From Luteolibacter ambystomatis (lineage in GTDB: Bacteria; Verrucomicrobiota; Verrucomicrobiia; Verrucomicrobiales; Akkermansiaceae): a stretch of 64,000 bases of DNA. The DNA lies in assembly GCF_018137965.1 (NCBI RefSeq), contig NZ_CP073100.1, positions 1,674,001 to 1,738,000 on the forward strand, written 5' to 3'. Shown in pieces: positions 33,852 through 42,800 of the stretch. Numbering within the stretch: the first letter of the stretch is position 1; each line of letters begins with the position of its first letter. The notes beneath the pieces were generated by a model. That model was not told the DNA's origin. It worked only from the letters and a program-made list of their open reading frames with translations, and searched no databases. The position numbers were made by a program, and so were the translations under genes.

Positions 33852-34553
33852 ATGAAAGTCGTCATCCTCACAGGCGCGGGCATTTCCGCGGAGTCCGGAG
33901 TGAAAACCTTCCGCGACAACCATGGCCTATGGGAAGGCCACCGGGTCGAAGACGTCGCCACCCCTGAGGCATTCGGACGCAATTCGGCGTTGGTCCACGA
34001 CTTCTATAACCAGCGCCGCCGCCAGCTTTCAGAAGTTATACCGAATGCCGCGCATCAAGCACTGGTCGAACTGGAAAAATATCTCGGTAATGATTTCCTG
34101 CTCATCACCCAGAACGTGGACGATCTCCACGAGCGCGCAGGCAGCGAACGAGTGTTGCACATGCACGGCGAGCTCCTGAAGAAACGCTGCGTCTGGTGTG
34201 AAGTGGTCACGCCTTGTGAAACGACGACCTCGCTCGACAGCACCGACCTTTGTGAAGCCTGCGGTCGCGACCTCGGTATGCGCCCGGACATCGTCTGGTT
34301 CGGTGAAATGCCGTATTACCTCGACCGGATCGAAATCGCTCTCCGCGATGCCGAGGTGTTCATCGCCATTGGCACCTCGGCGGTCGTCTACCCGGCAGCC
34401 CAGTTTTTCGCGATGGCCTCGATGCACGGCGCGAAGACCATCGAGGTCAATCTGGCCGCCACCGCCCGCTCGAATGAATTCGACCAACGTCTGTTCGGCC
34501 CGGCGACGGAAACCGTCCCCAAACTGGTGGCGGAACTCATCGCCGCGAGATAG
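33852..34553 (+). CDS. cobB: NAD-dependent protein deacylase (sirtuin, CobB-like class III)
   Basis: The 233-residue product has GAGISAESGV for NAD binding, the TQNVDDLHERAG block, catalytic His105 (HMHGELL) and four zinc cysteines at about 113, 116, 134 and 137. The YxxR pair that reads acidic acyl groups in class III sirtuins is present (Tyr52, Arg55), which suggests desuccinylase or demalonylase activity besides deacetylation. The segment HRVEDVATPEAF is close to E. coli CobB. The ATG at 33852 begins the conserved first strand; a longer frame runs into the inverted repeat. Confidence 0.93.
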   Translation: MKVVILTGAGISAESGVKTFRDNHGLWEGHRVEDVATPEAFGRNSALVHDFYNQRRRQLSEVIPNAAHQALVELEKYLGNDFLLITQNVDDLHERAGSERVLHMHGELLKKRCVWCEVVTPCETTTSLDSTDLCEACGRDLGMRPDIVWFGEMPYYLDRIEIALRDAEVFIAIGTSAVVYPAAQFFAMASMHGAKTIEVNLAATARSNEFDQRLFGPATETVPKLVAELIAAR

Positions 34554-34595
34554 CCCCTTGCCAGCACCGGGGAACCGCGCTTCCTTCGGCGGGGC

Positions 34596-35204
34596 ATGAA
34601 GGTCGTCGATCTCGGGAACAACGTGGACTACGAGGAGGGACTGCGCCTTCAGGACGAGGCCGTGGCCGCCGTGCTCGACGACTCCGGGCCAGAAGTCCTT
34701 TTCCTTCTGGAACATGCACCCGTTTACACGATCGGGCGTCTACGCGATCAATCGTCGCTGCGTTCCCGCGAAACATTGCCCCACCCCGTTTTCGAGATCA
34801 GCCGCGGCGGCCAGGCGACGTTCCATGGTCCGGGTCAGCTCGTCGGTTATCCGGTGCTCGATCTGCGGACCCGCGACCGCGACCTCCACGCGCACTTGCG
34901 GCGGCTGGAGGATGCGATCATCCACACCTGCCGCCACTTCGATGTTCCCGCGGATCGCCGCGAAGGACTCACCGGAGTGTGGGTGGAGAACCGCAAGCTC
35001 GCCTCCATCGGTGTCGGCGTGCGCAAGTGGATCTCCATGCACGGCTTCGCGCTCAACGTGACCAACGAAAGCCTGCCACCGTTCTTCGCGATCACCCCCT
35101 GCGGACTCGATGGCGTCAGCATGACCAGCATCGAGCAGGAATGCGGACGATTGGTGACGGTGAAGGAGGTTGCGGAAGTGATCGCTGCCGAGTTGTTGAG
35201 GTAG
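34596..35204 (+). CDS. lipB: Lipoyl(octanoyl) transferase LipB
   Basis: The 202-residue product carries the family motifs: RGGQATFHGPGQLVGYP, the catalytic Lys in NRKLASIGVGVRKW and the catalytic Cys in TPCGLDG. LipB moves octanoate from acyl carrier protein to the E2 and GcvH proteins as the first step of lipoate assembly. LipA is not in this window. The gene lies 42 bp after the sirtuin and ends in a strong hairpin. Confidence 0.95.
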   Translation: MKVVDLGNNVDYEEGLRLQDEAVAAVLDDSGPEVLFLLEHAPVYTIGRLRDQSSLRSRETLPHPVFEISRGGQATFHGPGQLVGYPVLDLRTRDRDLHAHLRRLEDAIIHTCRHFDVPADRREGLTGVWVENRKLASIGVGVRKWISMHGFALNVTNESLPPFFAITPCGLDGVSMTSIEQECGRLVTVKEVAEVIAAELLR

Positions 35205-35226
35205 GGGCATCTCGCCGAGATGCCCC
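35204..35226 (+). terminator. Strong hairpin at the lipB stop (possible terminator)
   Basis: A perfect 10-bp stem (GGGGCATCTC / GAGATGCCCC) with a GCC loop begins at the last base of the lipB stop codon. There is no downstream T-run, so termination would need a factor. It is a very stable GC-rich stem and a likely 3' boundary. Confidence 0.5.
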
Positions 35227-35236
35227 TGGGATGTAG

Positions 35237-35343
35237 CTGAAGTGGTGACACTTCAGGCAGGGTGAACGCCCGCGGTCCCCGAGATATCCAGTCCATCTCC
35301 GATGCGTTCCGAGAGGACTGGATCTGCAGGGATAATCGGAGAT
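35237..35343. repeat. Second hairpin and crossing inverted repeats downstream of lipB
   Basis: A perfect 8-bp stem with a 4-nt loop lies at 35237-35256. Beyond it, ATCCAGTCC (35286-35294) pairs with GGACTGGAT (35315-35323), and ATCTCCGAT (35295-35303) pairs with ATCGGAGAT (35335-35343). The two 9-bp stems cross, as in an H-type pseudoknot, or exclude each other. Both the lipB and symporter messages could contain them as a 3' untranslated region. Confidence 0.45.
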
Positions 35344-35372
35344 CTTCCCAGCCCGAAGTCTTACGACTCCGG

Positions 35373-37154
35373 CTACGCATCAATGCCGGGCATCTCCTGT
35401 TCCTGGATGTATTCCTGCTTCAGGCCGAGCGATTCCGGCGCGTGCAGCACCAGCATCTTGCGGCGCGAATCCGCGGGCACGGTTTTCTTCGTCGCCTTGG
35501 AAACGACAATCATGAGGATGATCGCCAATGGCACGGCCCAGATCGCTGGCTGCTCGCAAAGGATTCGGAGCAGCGGATGAGCGGCCCAAAATTGATTGAG
35601 CGGTGCGAATCCCGCGAAAAGCTTGCCCATTGGTCCCTTGTCGAGCGCCAGCGTGCTGACATTCACCATGGCAGCGGAAAGCAGCGCCAGCAGCCCACCC
35701 GTGAACATGCCGGTGGCCGCGCCCTTCATCGTCATGTCACGCCACCACACGCTCACGAACAACAGCGGGAAATAGCTGGCGGCGGCGATGGCGAACGCCT
35801 GACCAACCATGAAATTGATTTCCAGCGGCTCCACGAAACAACCGAGCAACACCGCCACCGTTCCGACGATCACCGCGCAAAGCTTGAACATGTTCAACCG
35901 CTGCCCCGGCGTGGAGTTCGGCTTGAGGATGCGGCCATAAACATCATGTGCCAGCGCGCCGGTCATCGAGACCAGCAAACCGCTGAACGTGCTCATGAAC
36001 GCGGCGAAGGCACCCGCACAGGTGATGCCACTGAGAATCGAACCGAGCGTGCCATACTTCGCTCTCAGCAGCACGGGCAGCTCCAAGACGATCTTGTCCG
36101 TGCCTTTTGCTCCGGCACCCGCATAAAGTTCAGGCAGAAGATTGCGTCCGATCACGCCGAATACCGGCGGGAAGACATAGAAGACACCAATGAGAATCAT
36201 CACCCACATCGTGGTCCGCTTCGCCGCGACACCATCCGGGTTCGTGTAGAAACGCACGAGGATGTGCGGCAAACCGGCCGTGCCGCATACCAGCGCGATG
36301 ATGAGCGAGTAGGTGTAGAGCAGCGAATACGGCTTCTGGTATTTCGCGAGGAAATCGGCGCGCTGCTCCTGGGGCAAAGCTTCTGCGGCATTTTTCACGG
36401 CCTTGGTGGTCAGCGGACCAAAGGGCGCGATCCATGATTTATCCGCCGGAGCCTTTTCCGTCAGCGGCTTGCGCTCCACGGTTTGCACAATCGGAGCGGC
36501 CTCCTTCGCGGTGGTATTCGCACCGAGGTTGCTGCCATAGGAACCATACACCGCCATCAGCACGAAGATCGGCACGGAGATGGCGAACATCTTCATCCAG
36601 TATTGCATCGCCTGGATGAGCGTGATGCCCTTCATGCCACCGAGAGCGACGTTGAAGGTGATCACCGCACCCACCACCACCACGCCCACCCAGTAGGGCA
36701 GGCCCGGGAAGATGTAGGCCAGCGTGGTGCCAGCGCCCTTCATCTGCGGCATGGTGTAGAAAAAGCCGATGAACAGCACGAAGATCACCGCGATCTTCCG
36801 GAACAGCGGTGAATCGAAACGCCCTTCCGCAAAGTCCGGGATTGTATAGGCCCCGAACCGCCGCAGCGGCCCCGCGATGAACAACAACAGGAAGAGATAC
36901 CCGCAGGCGTAGCACACCGGATACCACAACGCGTCATAGCCGGAGGACATCACCATGCCGGCGATGCCCATGAAGGAGGCGGCGCTCAGGTATTCGCCGG
37001 AAATCGCGGCGGAGTTCCATCCGACCGAAACCGAACGACCGGCAACGAAAAAGTCCGAAGCAGTCTTCGATTTGCCCGCGGAACGGAACCCCATGTAGAG
37101 GGTCACCACCACGGTCGCCAGCGAGAAGACGAGAATCCAGGGATCAACGTTCAT
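35373..37154 (-). CDS. Sodium/solute symporter, acetate permease-like (SSS family)
   Basis: The 593-residue product has about 13 predicted membrane spans and fits the ActP branch of the SSS family: DFFVAGRSVSVGWNSAAISG, ASFMGIAGMV, the GTAGLPHILVRFYT loop and GAFAAFMSTFSGLLVSM. ActP-like carriers take up acetate or other short monocarboxylates with sodium. An extra soluble loop of about 50 residues (from AKEAAPIVQTVERK) is longer than in E. coli ActP. The DUF485 gene is 7 bp upstream, as in the yjcH-actP pair, which supports the acetate-type call. Confidence 0.9.
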   Translation of the reverse strand: MNVDPWILVFSLATVVVTLYMGFRSAGKSKTASDFFVAGRSVSVGWNSAAISGEYLSAASFMGIAGMVMSSGYDALWYPVCYACGYLFLLLFIAGPLRRFGAYTIPDFAEGRFDSPLFRKIAVIFVLFIGFFYTMPQMKGAGTTLAYIFPGLPYWVGVVVVGAVITFNVALGGMKGITLIQAMQYWMKMFAISVPIFVLMAVYGSYGSNLGANTTAKEAAPIVQTVERKPLTEKAPADKSWIAPFGPLTTKAVKNAAEALPQEQRADFLAKYQKPYSLLYTYSLIIALVCGTAGLPHILVRFYTNPDGVAAKRTTMWVMILIGVFYVFPPVFGVIGRNLLPELYAGAGAKGTDKIVLELPVLLRAKYGTLGSILSGITCAGAFAAFMSTFSGLLVSMTGALAHDVYGRILKPNSTPGQRLNMFKLCAVIVGTVAVLLGCFVEPLEINFMVGQAFAIAAASYFPLLFVSVWWRDMTMKGAATGMFTGGLLALLSAAMVNVSTLALDKGPMGKLFAGFAPLNQFWAAHPLLRILCEQPAIWAVPLAIILMIVVSKATKKTVPADSRRKMLVLHAPESLGLKQEYIQEQEMPGIDA

Positions 37155-37161
37155 GATTGGC

Positions 37162-37467
37162 TCAGGCTTCGCGGTTGTGCTTCAGGGCGTCCTCCGCTTC
37201 CTGCTTCTCCAGCGAGAGCGAGCGGCGGATGAAGGTATAGCTGATCACCCACACGAACGGGAAAAACAGGATGCCCAGGATCAGCCAACTCAGCGTGAAC
37301 CCTCCCACGCGGGTCGCCATCAGGTCCGGCGCGAAGTAATTGAACAGCGGCAGCGCGAGCAGGCCGCCCCCGAAGGTGGCCGCACAGGCGACCGAGAGCC
37401 GGAGCTGCCGCCGCATGAGCTGGCGGAGGAATTCCTCGCTATGAATGAAATCGTTGTGGTCAGGCAT
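37162..37467 (-). CDS. DUF485 small membrane protein (YjcH-like symporter partner)
   Basis: The 101-residue product has two membrane spans (about residues 25-48 and 58-83) and the DUF485 pattern LMRRQLRLSVACAATFGG and TLSWLILGILFFPFVWVIS. DUF485 proteins sit directly before acetate-type symporters and probably help their assembly or activity. A clear AGGAGG ribosome binding site lies about 10 bp before the ATG. The symporter gene starts 7 bp after the stop. Confidence 0.9.
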   Translation of the reverse strand: MPDHNDFIHSEEFLRQLMRRQLRLSVACAATFGGGLLALPLFNYFAPDLMATRVGGFTLSWLILGILFFPFVWVISYTFIRRSLSLEKQEAEDALKHNREA

Positions 37468-37561
37468 GATCTACCATCCTCCTAACGGGGCGATTCCACG
37501 GTGAAAAGGAGTTTCCGCTCTTGGCGTCCGTCCCCTCCCCGCCCATGGTCGCCCCTCACGC

Positions 37562-38401
37562 ATGACGACCCTTTTGGAGACCCTCGACGGTGGCACCCGC
37601 TATCTGGAGAAACGCGGCATCGAGGACGCCCGGCGCAACATGCAGATGCTCATCGCCCACCAGCTAGGCTGCACCCGCATGGACCTCTACCTGCGGTTCG
37701 ACCAGCCGATGGAGGAAAAGGATCTCGTCCCGCTCCGGGAAGCCCTGAAAAAGCGTGGAGAGGGTGTCCCGCTCCAACACTTGTTGGGCACCGTCTGGTT
37801 TCACAAAAACGAGTTCAAAACCGACACCCGGGCTCTGATCCCCCGCCCGGAAACCGAGGAACTGGTGGAGATGGTGCTGAAACTGCCCGATCTGCCGGAA
37901 GCGGCCCGGGCGCTGGACATGGGCTGCGGTTCCGGGGTGCTAGGCCTCTCGCTGGCCTCTGCGAAACCCGCTTGGACCGTGGTTTTGGCGGACGTTTCCC
38001 CGGAGGCATTGGCGCTCACGCGGGAAAACGCCGCCTCCATCGACCTTGCCAATGTGGAGCTGACGGAAAGCGACCTCTTCGCCACCGTGGACGGCCCTTT
38101 CGACCTCATTGTCGCGAATCTCCCCTACGTCCCGGAAACCGACCGACCCACACTGACCCGCGAGGTGATGCACGATCCGGACCTGGCCCTTTTCGGCGGT
38201 CCGGACGGCTTGGATGTGATCAGGCGTTTTGCACCACAAGCCTTTGAAAAACTGACACCCGGAGGACACATCGCACTTGAAATCGGGCATGATCAGGCTT
38301 CACACGTCGCCCGTCTTCTCCAAGATGCGGGTTTCACCGCTGTCGAAGTGAAGTCCGACCTGTCCGGCGTCGCCCGGTTCCCTTTCGCCCGTAAATCCTG
38401 A
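37562..38401 (+). CDS. prmC: Release-factor glutamine N5-methyltransferase PrmC
   Basis: The 279-residue product has a helical substrate-recognition N-domain and a SAM-binding C-domain: the GTVWFHKNEFKTDTRALIPRPETEELVE block, DMGCGSGVLGLSLA and the catalytic NLPYVPETD. The usual motif is NPPY; the second residue is Leu here, a variant known in the family. PrmC methylates the GGQ glutamine of release factors. It precedes murA by 19 bp. The prfA gene that often lies beside it is not present. Confidence 0.94.
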   Translation: MTTLLETLDGGTRYLEKRGIEDARRNMQMLIAHQLGCTRMDLYLRFDQPMEEKDLVPLREALKKRGEGVPLQHLLGTVWFHKNEFKTDTRALIPRPETEELVEMVLKLPDLPEAARALDMGCGSGVLGLSLASAKPAWTVVLADVSPEALALTRENAASIDLANVELTESDLFATVDGPFDLIVANLPYVPETDRPTLTREVMHDPDLALFGGPDGLDVIRRFAPQAFEKLTPGGHIALEIGHDQASHVARLLQDAGFTAVEVKSDLSGVARFPFARKS

Positions 38402-38420
38402 TTTCCTCTTTCTCCCTCAG

Positions 38421-39689
38421 ATGGACAAACTGCTCGTTCATGGCGGCACCACCCTGCGTGGTGCGGTCAATATCTCCGGCTCGAAGAACGCCTCGCTCCC
38501 GATCCTTGCCGCCGCCCTGCTCACGGACGAAGACTGCATCATCCGCCGTGTCCCGGACGTGTCCGACACGAACTACATGGTGCAGATCCTCAATGCCCTG
38601 GGTGCGGACGTGGAACGCTCCTCCGGCACCGTGCGCGCAACCTGCGCGGACATTTCCGACACCGCCCCCTATGAACTGGTGCGCCGCATGCGCGCCTCCA
38701 TCTGCGTGATGGGCCCTCTGCTGGCCCGCAAGCGTCGCGCTGTGGTTTCCCTACCCGGTGGTTGCGTCATCGGTGACCGCCCGGTGGACCTCCACCTCCG
38801 CGGCCTCGAGGCGCTGGGTGCCAAGGTCGAGTTCGAAGGTGGAAATATCATCCTCACCGCTCCGGATGGCCTCCGCGGCGCGGAAATCAACCTCAGTGGC
38901 CCGCTCGGACCGACCGTGCTGGGCACCGACAACGTGATGATGGCCGCCACCCTGGCGGAAGGCATCACCGTGATCGAGTCCGCCGCCGCCGAGCCTGAAG
39001 TCCTGGATCTCGCCAATTTCCTCAACGCCATGGGCGCGAAGATCGAAGGTGCGGGTACCAGCCGCATCGTGATCGAGGGGGTGGAAAGGCTCCACGGCGT
39101 CGAGCACACCGTCATTCCGGACCGCATCGAGGCGGGCACCTTCATGGCCGCCGCCGCGCTCGCTGGCGATGGCGTGACGCTGCGCCGCGTTTGCCGCGAG
39201 CACCTGAAGTCGATTACCGCCGCCATCGAGGCGTCCGGCCATACGGTCGAATTCAATGCCGCCGGAGATGCCTGCACCATCCGCCGCGGTGAAAACCTCA
39301 CCGGCTGCAATCTCGTCACAGCCCCCTACCCCGGCTACCCGACGGACATGCAGGCGCAAATGACCGCTCTGCTGGCCACCACGCCAGGCATCAGCGTGAT
39401 CAAGGACACCATTTTCCCGCAGCGCTTCATGCACTGCGCCGAACTCAAACGCATGGGAGCAGACATCAAGGTGGACAATGGCACCGCCATCGTCCGCGGC
39501 GTGGAAAAGCTCTCCGCCGCTCCGGTGATGGCTTCCGACCTGCGCGCCTCCGCCGCCCTGGTGCTGGCCGCTCTTACCGCCACCGGCACCACCGCCATCA
39601 ACCGCCTCTATCACATCGATCGCGGCTACGAGCACATCGATGAGAAATTGCTCATGCTTGGCGCCGCCGTGGAGCGCGTGAAGGAATAG
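38421..39689 (+). CDS. murA: UDP-N-acetylglucosamine 1-carboxyvinyltransferase MurA
   Basis: The 422-residue product starts with the conserved ISGSKNASLPILAAALL block and contains MRASICVMGPLLARK and LPGGCVIGDRPVDLHL, in which Cys lies at the PEP-reactive position that binds fosfomycin. The C-terminal RGYEHIDEKL segment is also typical. MurA makes the first committed step of peptidoglycan synthesis. It is 19 bp after prmC and probably in the same message, which ends at the terminator at 39704. Confidence 0.97.
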   Translation: MDKLLVHGGTTLRGAVNISGSKNASLPILAAALLTDEDCIIRRVPDVSDTNYMVQILNALGADVERSSGTVRATCADISDTAPYELVRRMRASICVMGPLLARKRRAVVSLPGGCVIGDRPVDLHLRGLEALGAKVEFEGGNIILTAPDGLRGAEINLSGPLGPTVLGTDNVMMAATLAEGITVIESAAAEPEVLDLANFLNAMGAKIEGAGTSRIVIEGVERLHGVEHTVIPDRIEAGTFMAAAALAGDGVTLRRVCREHLKSITAAIEASGHTVEFNAAGDACTIRRGENLTGCNLVTAPYPGYPTDMQAQMTALLATTPGISVIKDTIFPQRFMHCAELKRMGADIKVDNGTAIVRGVEKLSAAPVMASDLRASAALVLAALTATGTTAINRLYHIDRGYEHIDEKLLMLGAAVERVKE

Positions 39690-39703
39690 TCATTCCGATC
39701 CAT

Positions 39704-39741
39704 AAAAAAGCCCGAATGACAAACGTCATCCGGGCTTTTTT
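39704..39741. terminator. Bidirectional intrinsic terminator between murA and the giant gene
   Basis: A stem of about 16 bp with one bulge (GCCCGAATGAC / GTCATCCGGGC) and an AAAC loop is flanked by an A-run on the left and a T-run on the right, so it can stop both converging transcripts. It sits 15 bp after murA and 74 bp after the stop of the minus-strand gene. Confidence 0.92.
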
Positions 39742-39814
39742 GTTGGAGTGATCGGATGCCTGACAGCAGACCACCCGCTCCCGGCTGGGTGGATCCGCTG
39801 CCAGCATCAATCCA

Positions 39815-42800
39815 TTACGGAGTCACCGTGATGCTGTCGAATGTCGAAGCGTTCAGCCCGGTGGTGTTGCCGCTGCCCACGGCCAGGCCGATGTAGCAGT
39901 TGCCCGCCATCGTCACCGTCACCGTACCCACATTCGTCCAGCTCGTGCCGTTCGTGCTGCTGTAGGCCGTGATGTCATTGCCCACCCGTGTCAGGCGCAC
40001 CCACACGTTCGGGGCCGTCGCCGTGCCGCTGTTCGAGGTCGTCGTGCTGCCCGCCGTCGCCGTGCGGCGCGTCCAGGTGAAGGCACCCGAACCGTCCGTG
40101 CCGAGGAACACGTGGCGGGCATCGACAGCCAGCGTGTCACGGATCATCACCCCGATCCGCGAGCTGGTGCCGGTGTTGGCGAACGTCGGGATGCGCACCG
40201 TGATGTCGCCATCCGCGGTCAGCGCCTGATACGTGTAGCGGAAGCCGTCCGCCGTTCCTCCCACCACGCCCGCGCCGTTCAGCGTATGGACGTTGTTGAA
40301 GAACTCGGAGCGTCCCGCCACGCCGGTGGTGCCGATGTCACCGGTCACCCATGGCGAGGGATACGGCGTGACCGTCACATTGTCGAAGGTCGCCGTGCTG
40401 GCCACCCCGCTCGTGCCGGCATCGACTGCCAGACCCACACGGATCGTGCCGCCCATCGTCACCGTTTCCTGGCCGACCTGCGTCCACGTCGTGCCGTTGG
40501 ACGACACGTAGGCGGTGAACAGCGAGCCGCAGCGCGTCACCCGCACCCAGTTGTTCGGGTAGGCGTTGAGCCCCGGTCCGGCGATGTGGCTGCTGCTCGC
40601 ACCGGTCGTCGCGCGATACTGGTTGGCGAAGCCGTTGGACGGTGTCACCACCATCATCGAGTGCGACGAACCGGCAGCGGTCGTATCACGCATCATCACA
40701 CCGGCCTTCGCCCAGCCCGCGGTATTCGTCTGCGAGGTCACCCGCGCACGGATCTCGCCGTCACCCGTCATCGCGGTGGAGGCGTATTGGAACGTGTCCG
40801 CCGTGCCCCAGATGTCCGGACCGCCGCCACTGATGGTGTAGAGGCCGGAGCCCGAGGTGTAGCCACTGGAACCGGCCACCGTGGTATTGCCGATGTCACC
40901 CGCCGTCCAACCGGACGGCAGAGCCCCATAGACCGTGATGCTCATCGTCGCCGTGGCGCTCTGGCCATCCGGATCGGTGACGCTCACCGAGTAGCTGCCG
41001 GCGCCCGCATCGCCCGCCGCCGGAGTGCCGGACAGCGCGCCATTCGAGGCGATCGTCAGCCAGGACGGACCGGACACCTTGGCGAAGGTCAGCACGTCGG
41101 TATCCGCATCGGTGGCCTTGCCCACCAGGCTGCCGGAGTAGGCGCTGCCCACCGTGGCATTGCCCATCGTGAACGAGCTGGCGGTGAACGCCGGCGCGCG
41201 GTTGGCGATCAGGCCGTCATGGAGGCCGTTGAGTTCACTGGCGCTCAGCGCGCGGGTGTAGAGGCGGACTTCATCGAGCAGGCCCTTGAAGCGACGGTTG
41301 TTGTCACGCTGGTCCCAGCCGATCGACATCGTGATGGTGGACACCAGGCTCTTGGCGGTGCCGGAGGCGGTGGCCAGCGGATTGCCGTCCACATAAACGG
41401 TGCCGGTGGTGCCGCTGCGGGTGGCCGCCACGTGGTGCCACTGGTTGTCGTTCACCAGGCCGTAGGTGGCCGGCGTGACGATGTCGAACTGGTAGCCGTT
41501 GTTGTAGATGTAGAACTCGACGGTGCCGTTGGACAACACCTGGAGTCCGTATTCGCCGTTGTAGCCGGAGCCCGTCGCGTCGCGCTGCTGGATGATCACG
41601 CCCGTGCCGGAACCCGGAGCGATCTTCACCCAGGCTCCGACGGTGAAGTCACCGGTGCCGGAGAGCGATGGAGCCGCACCCAGCGTGATGCCGTCATCGG
41701 TGCCGTCGAGGTTCAGCGCGTTTCCTACGATACCTGTCGTGGAAGCCGGGCTGCCCGCGATGGTGCCGTCCTGCACGCGGCCGGTGGCGTCATCGGCGTT
41801 GGTGCCGGAGGTTTCGTCGAGCTTCCACCAGCCGCGGAGGTTGGTGTAGATCGAGCCCGGGACGGACGCCACGTCGAATGGCGCGGTGCCCACGGTGAAC
41901 TCCAGGCCGGTCGGCGAGCCGTCGCCATCCGGATCGGCGGCGAGGTCGGGGATGATCACGTTGATGGTCAGCGTGGTTTCGGCATAGGCCCCCGTTCCAT
42001 CGGTGGCGCGCACCGTGAAGACGTTGGCGGTGCCGCCATCGGCGAGTCCCGGCGTGCCGGTGAGCGTGCCGTTGGAAGCGACCACCAGCCAGGACGGGCC
42101 GGACACCTTCGAGTAGGCGAGCGTGTCACCCGCGTCCACATCGCTGGCCGAGCCCGCAATGCTGCTGCCGGTGTAGGGCATGCCGGAGGTGGCGTCCGGA
42201 GCGGTCAGGGTGGTGGCGAAGGTCGGCGCGTCGTTGGTGTTGGCCACCGTGATGTTCAATGCCGTGGTGGCATTCGCGCCCGCCGCATCCGTCACCTTCA
42301 CGGTGAAGGCGTTCGCACCGACGTTGCTGTTGTCCGGCGTGCCGGAAAGCGCGCCATCGGAAGCCACGCTCAACCAGGCCGGACCGGACACCTTCGAGTA
42401 GGTGAGCGTGTCACCCGCATCGACATCCGCGCCATAGCTGGCGATGGAACCGGAGTAGGCGCTGTCTTCCGTGGCACCGGCACCCGTGATCGGATTGGCG
42501 GTGAAGGTCGGAGCGTCGTTGGTGTTGGTCACCGTGATATTCAGCGTGGTGGTGGCATTCGCCCCCGCGGCATCGGTCACCTTCACGGTGAAGGCATTTG
42601 CCCCCACGTCGCCATTGAGCGGCGTGCCACTGAGTGCACCGTCGGAAGCGACCGACAACCACGACGGGCCGGATACCTTCGAGTAGGTGAGCGTGTCCCC
42701 CGCATCGATGTCCGCACCATACGAAGCGATGGAGCCGGAATACGCACTGTCCTCCGTGGCACCGCTGCCCGTGATGGGATTGGCCGTGAAGGTCGGAGCA

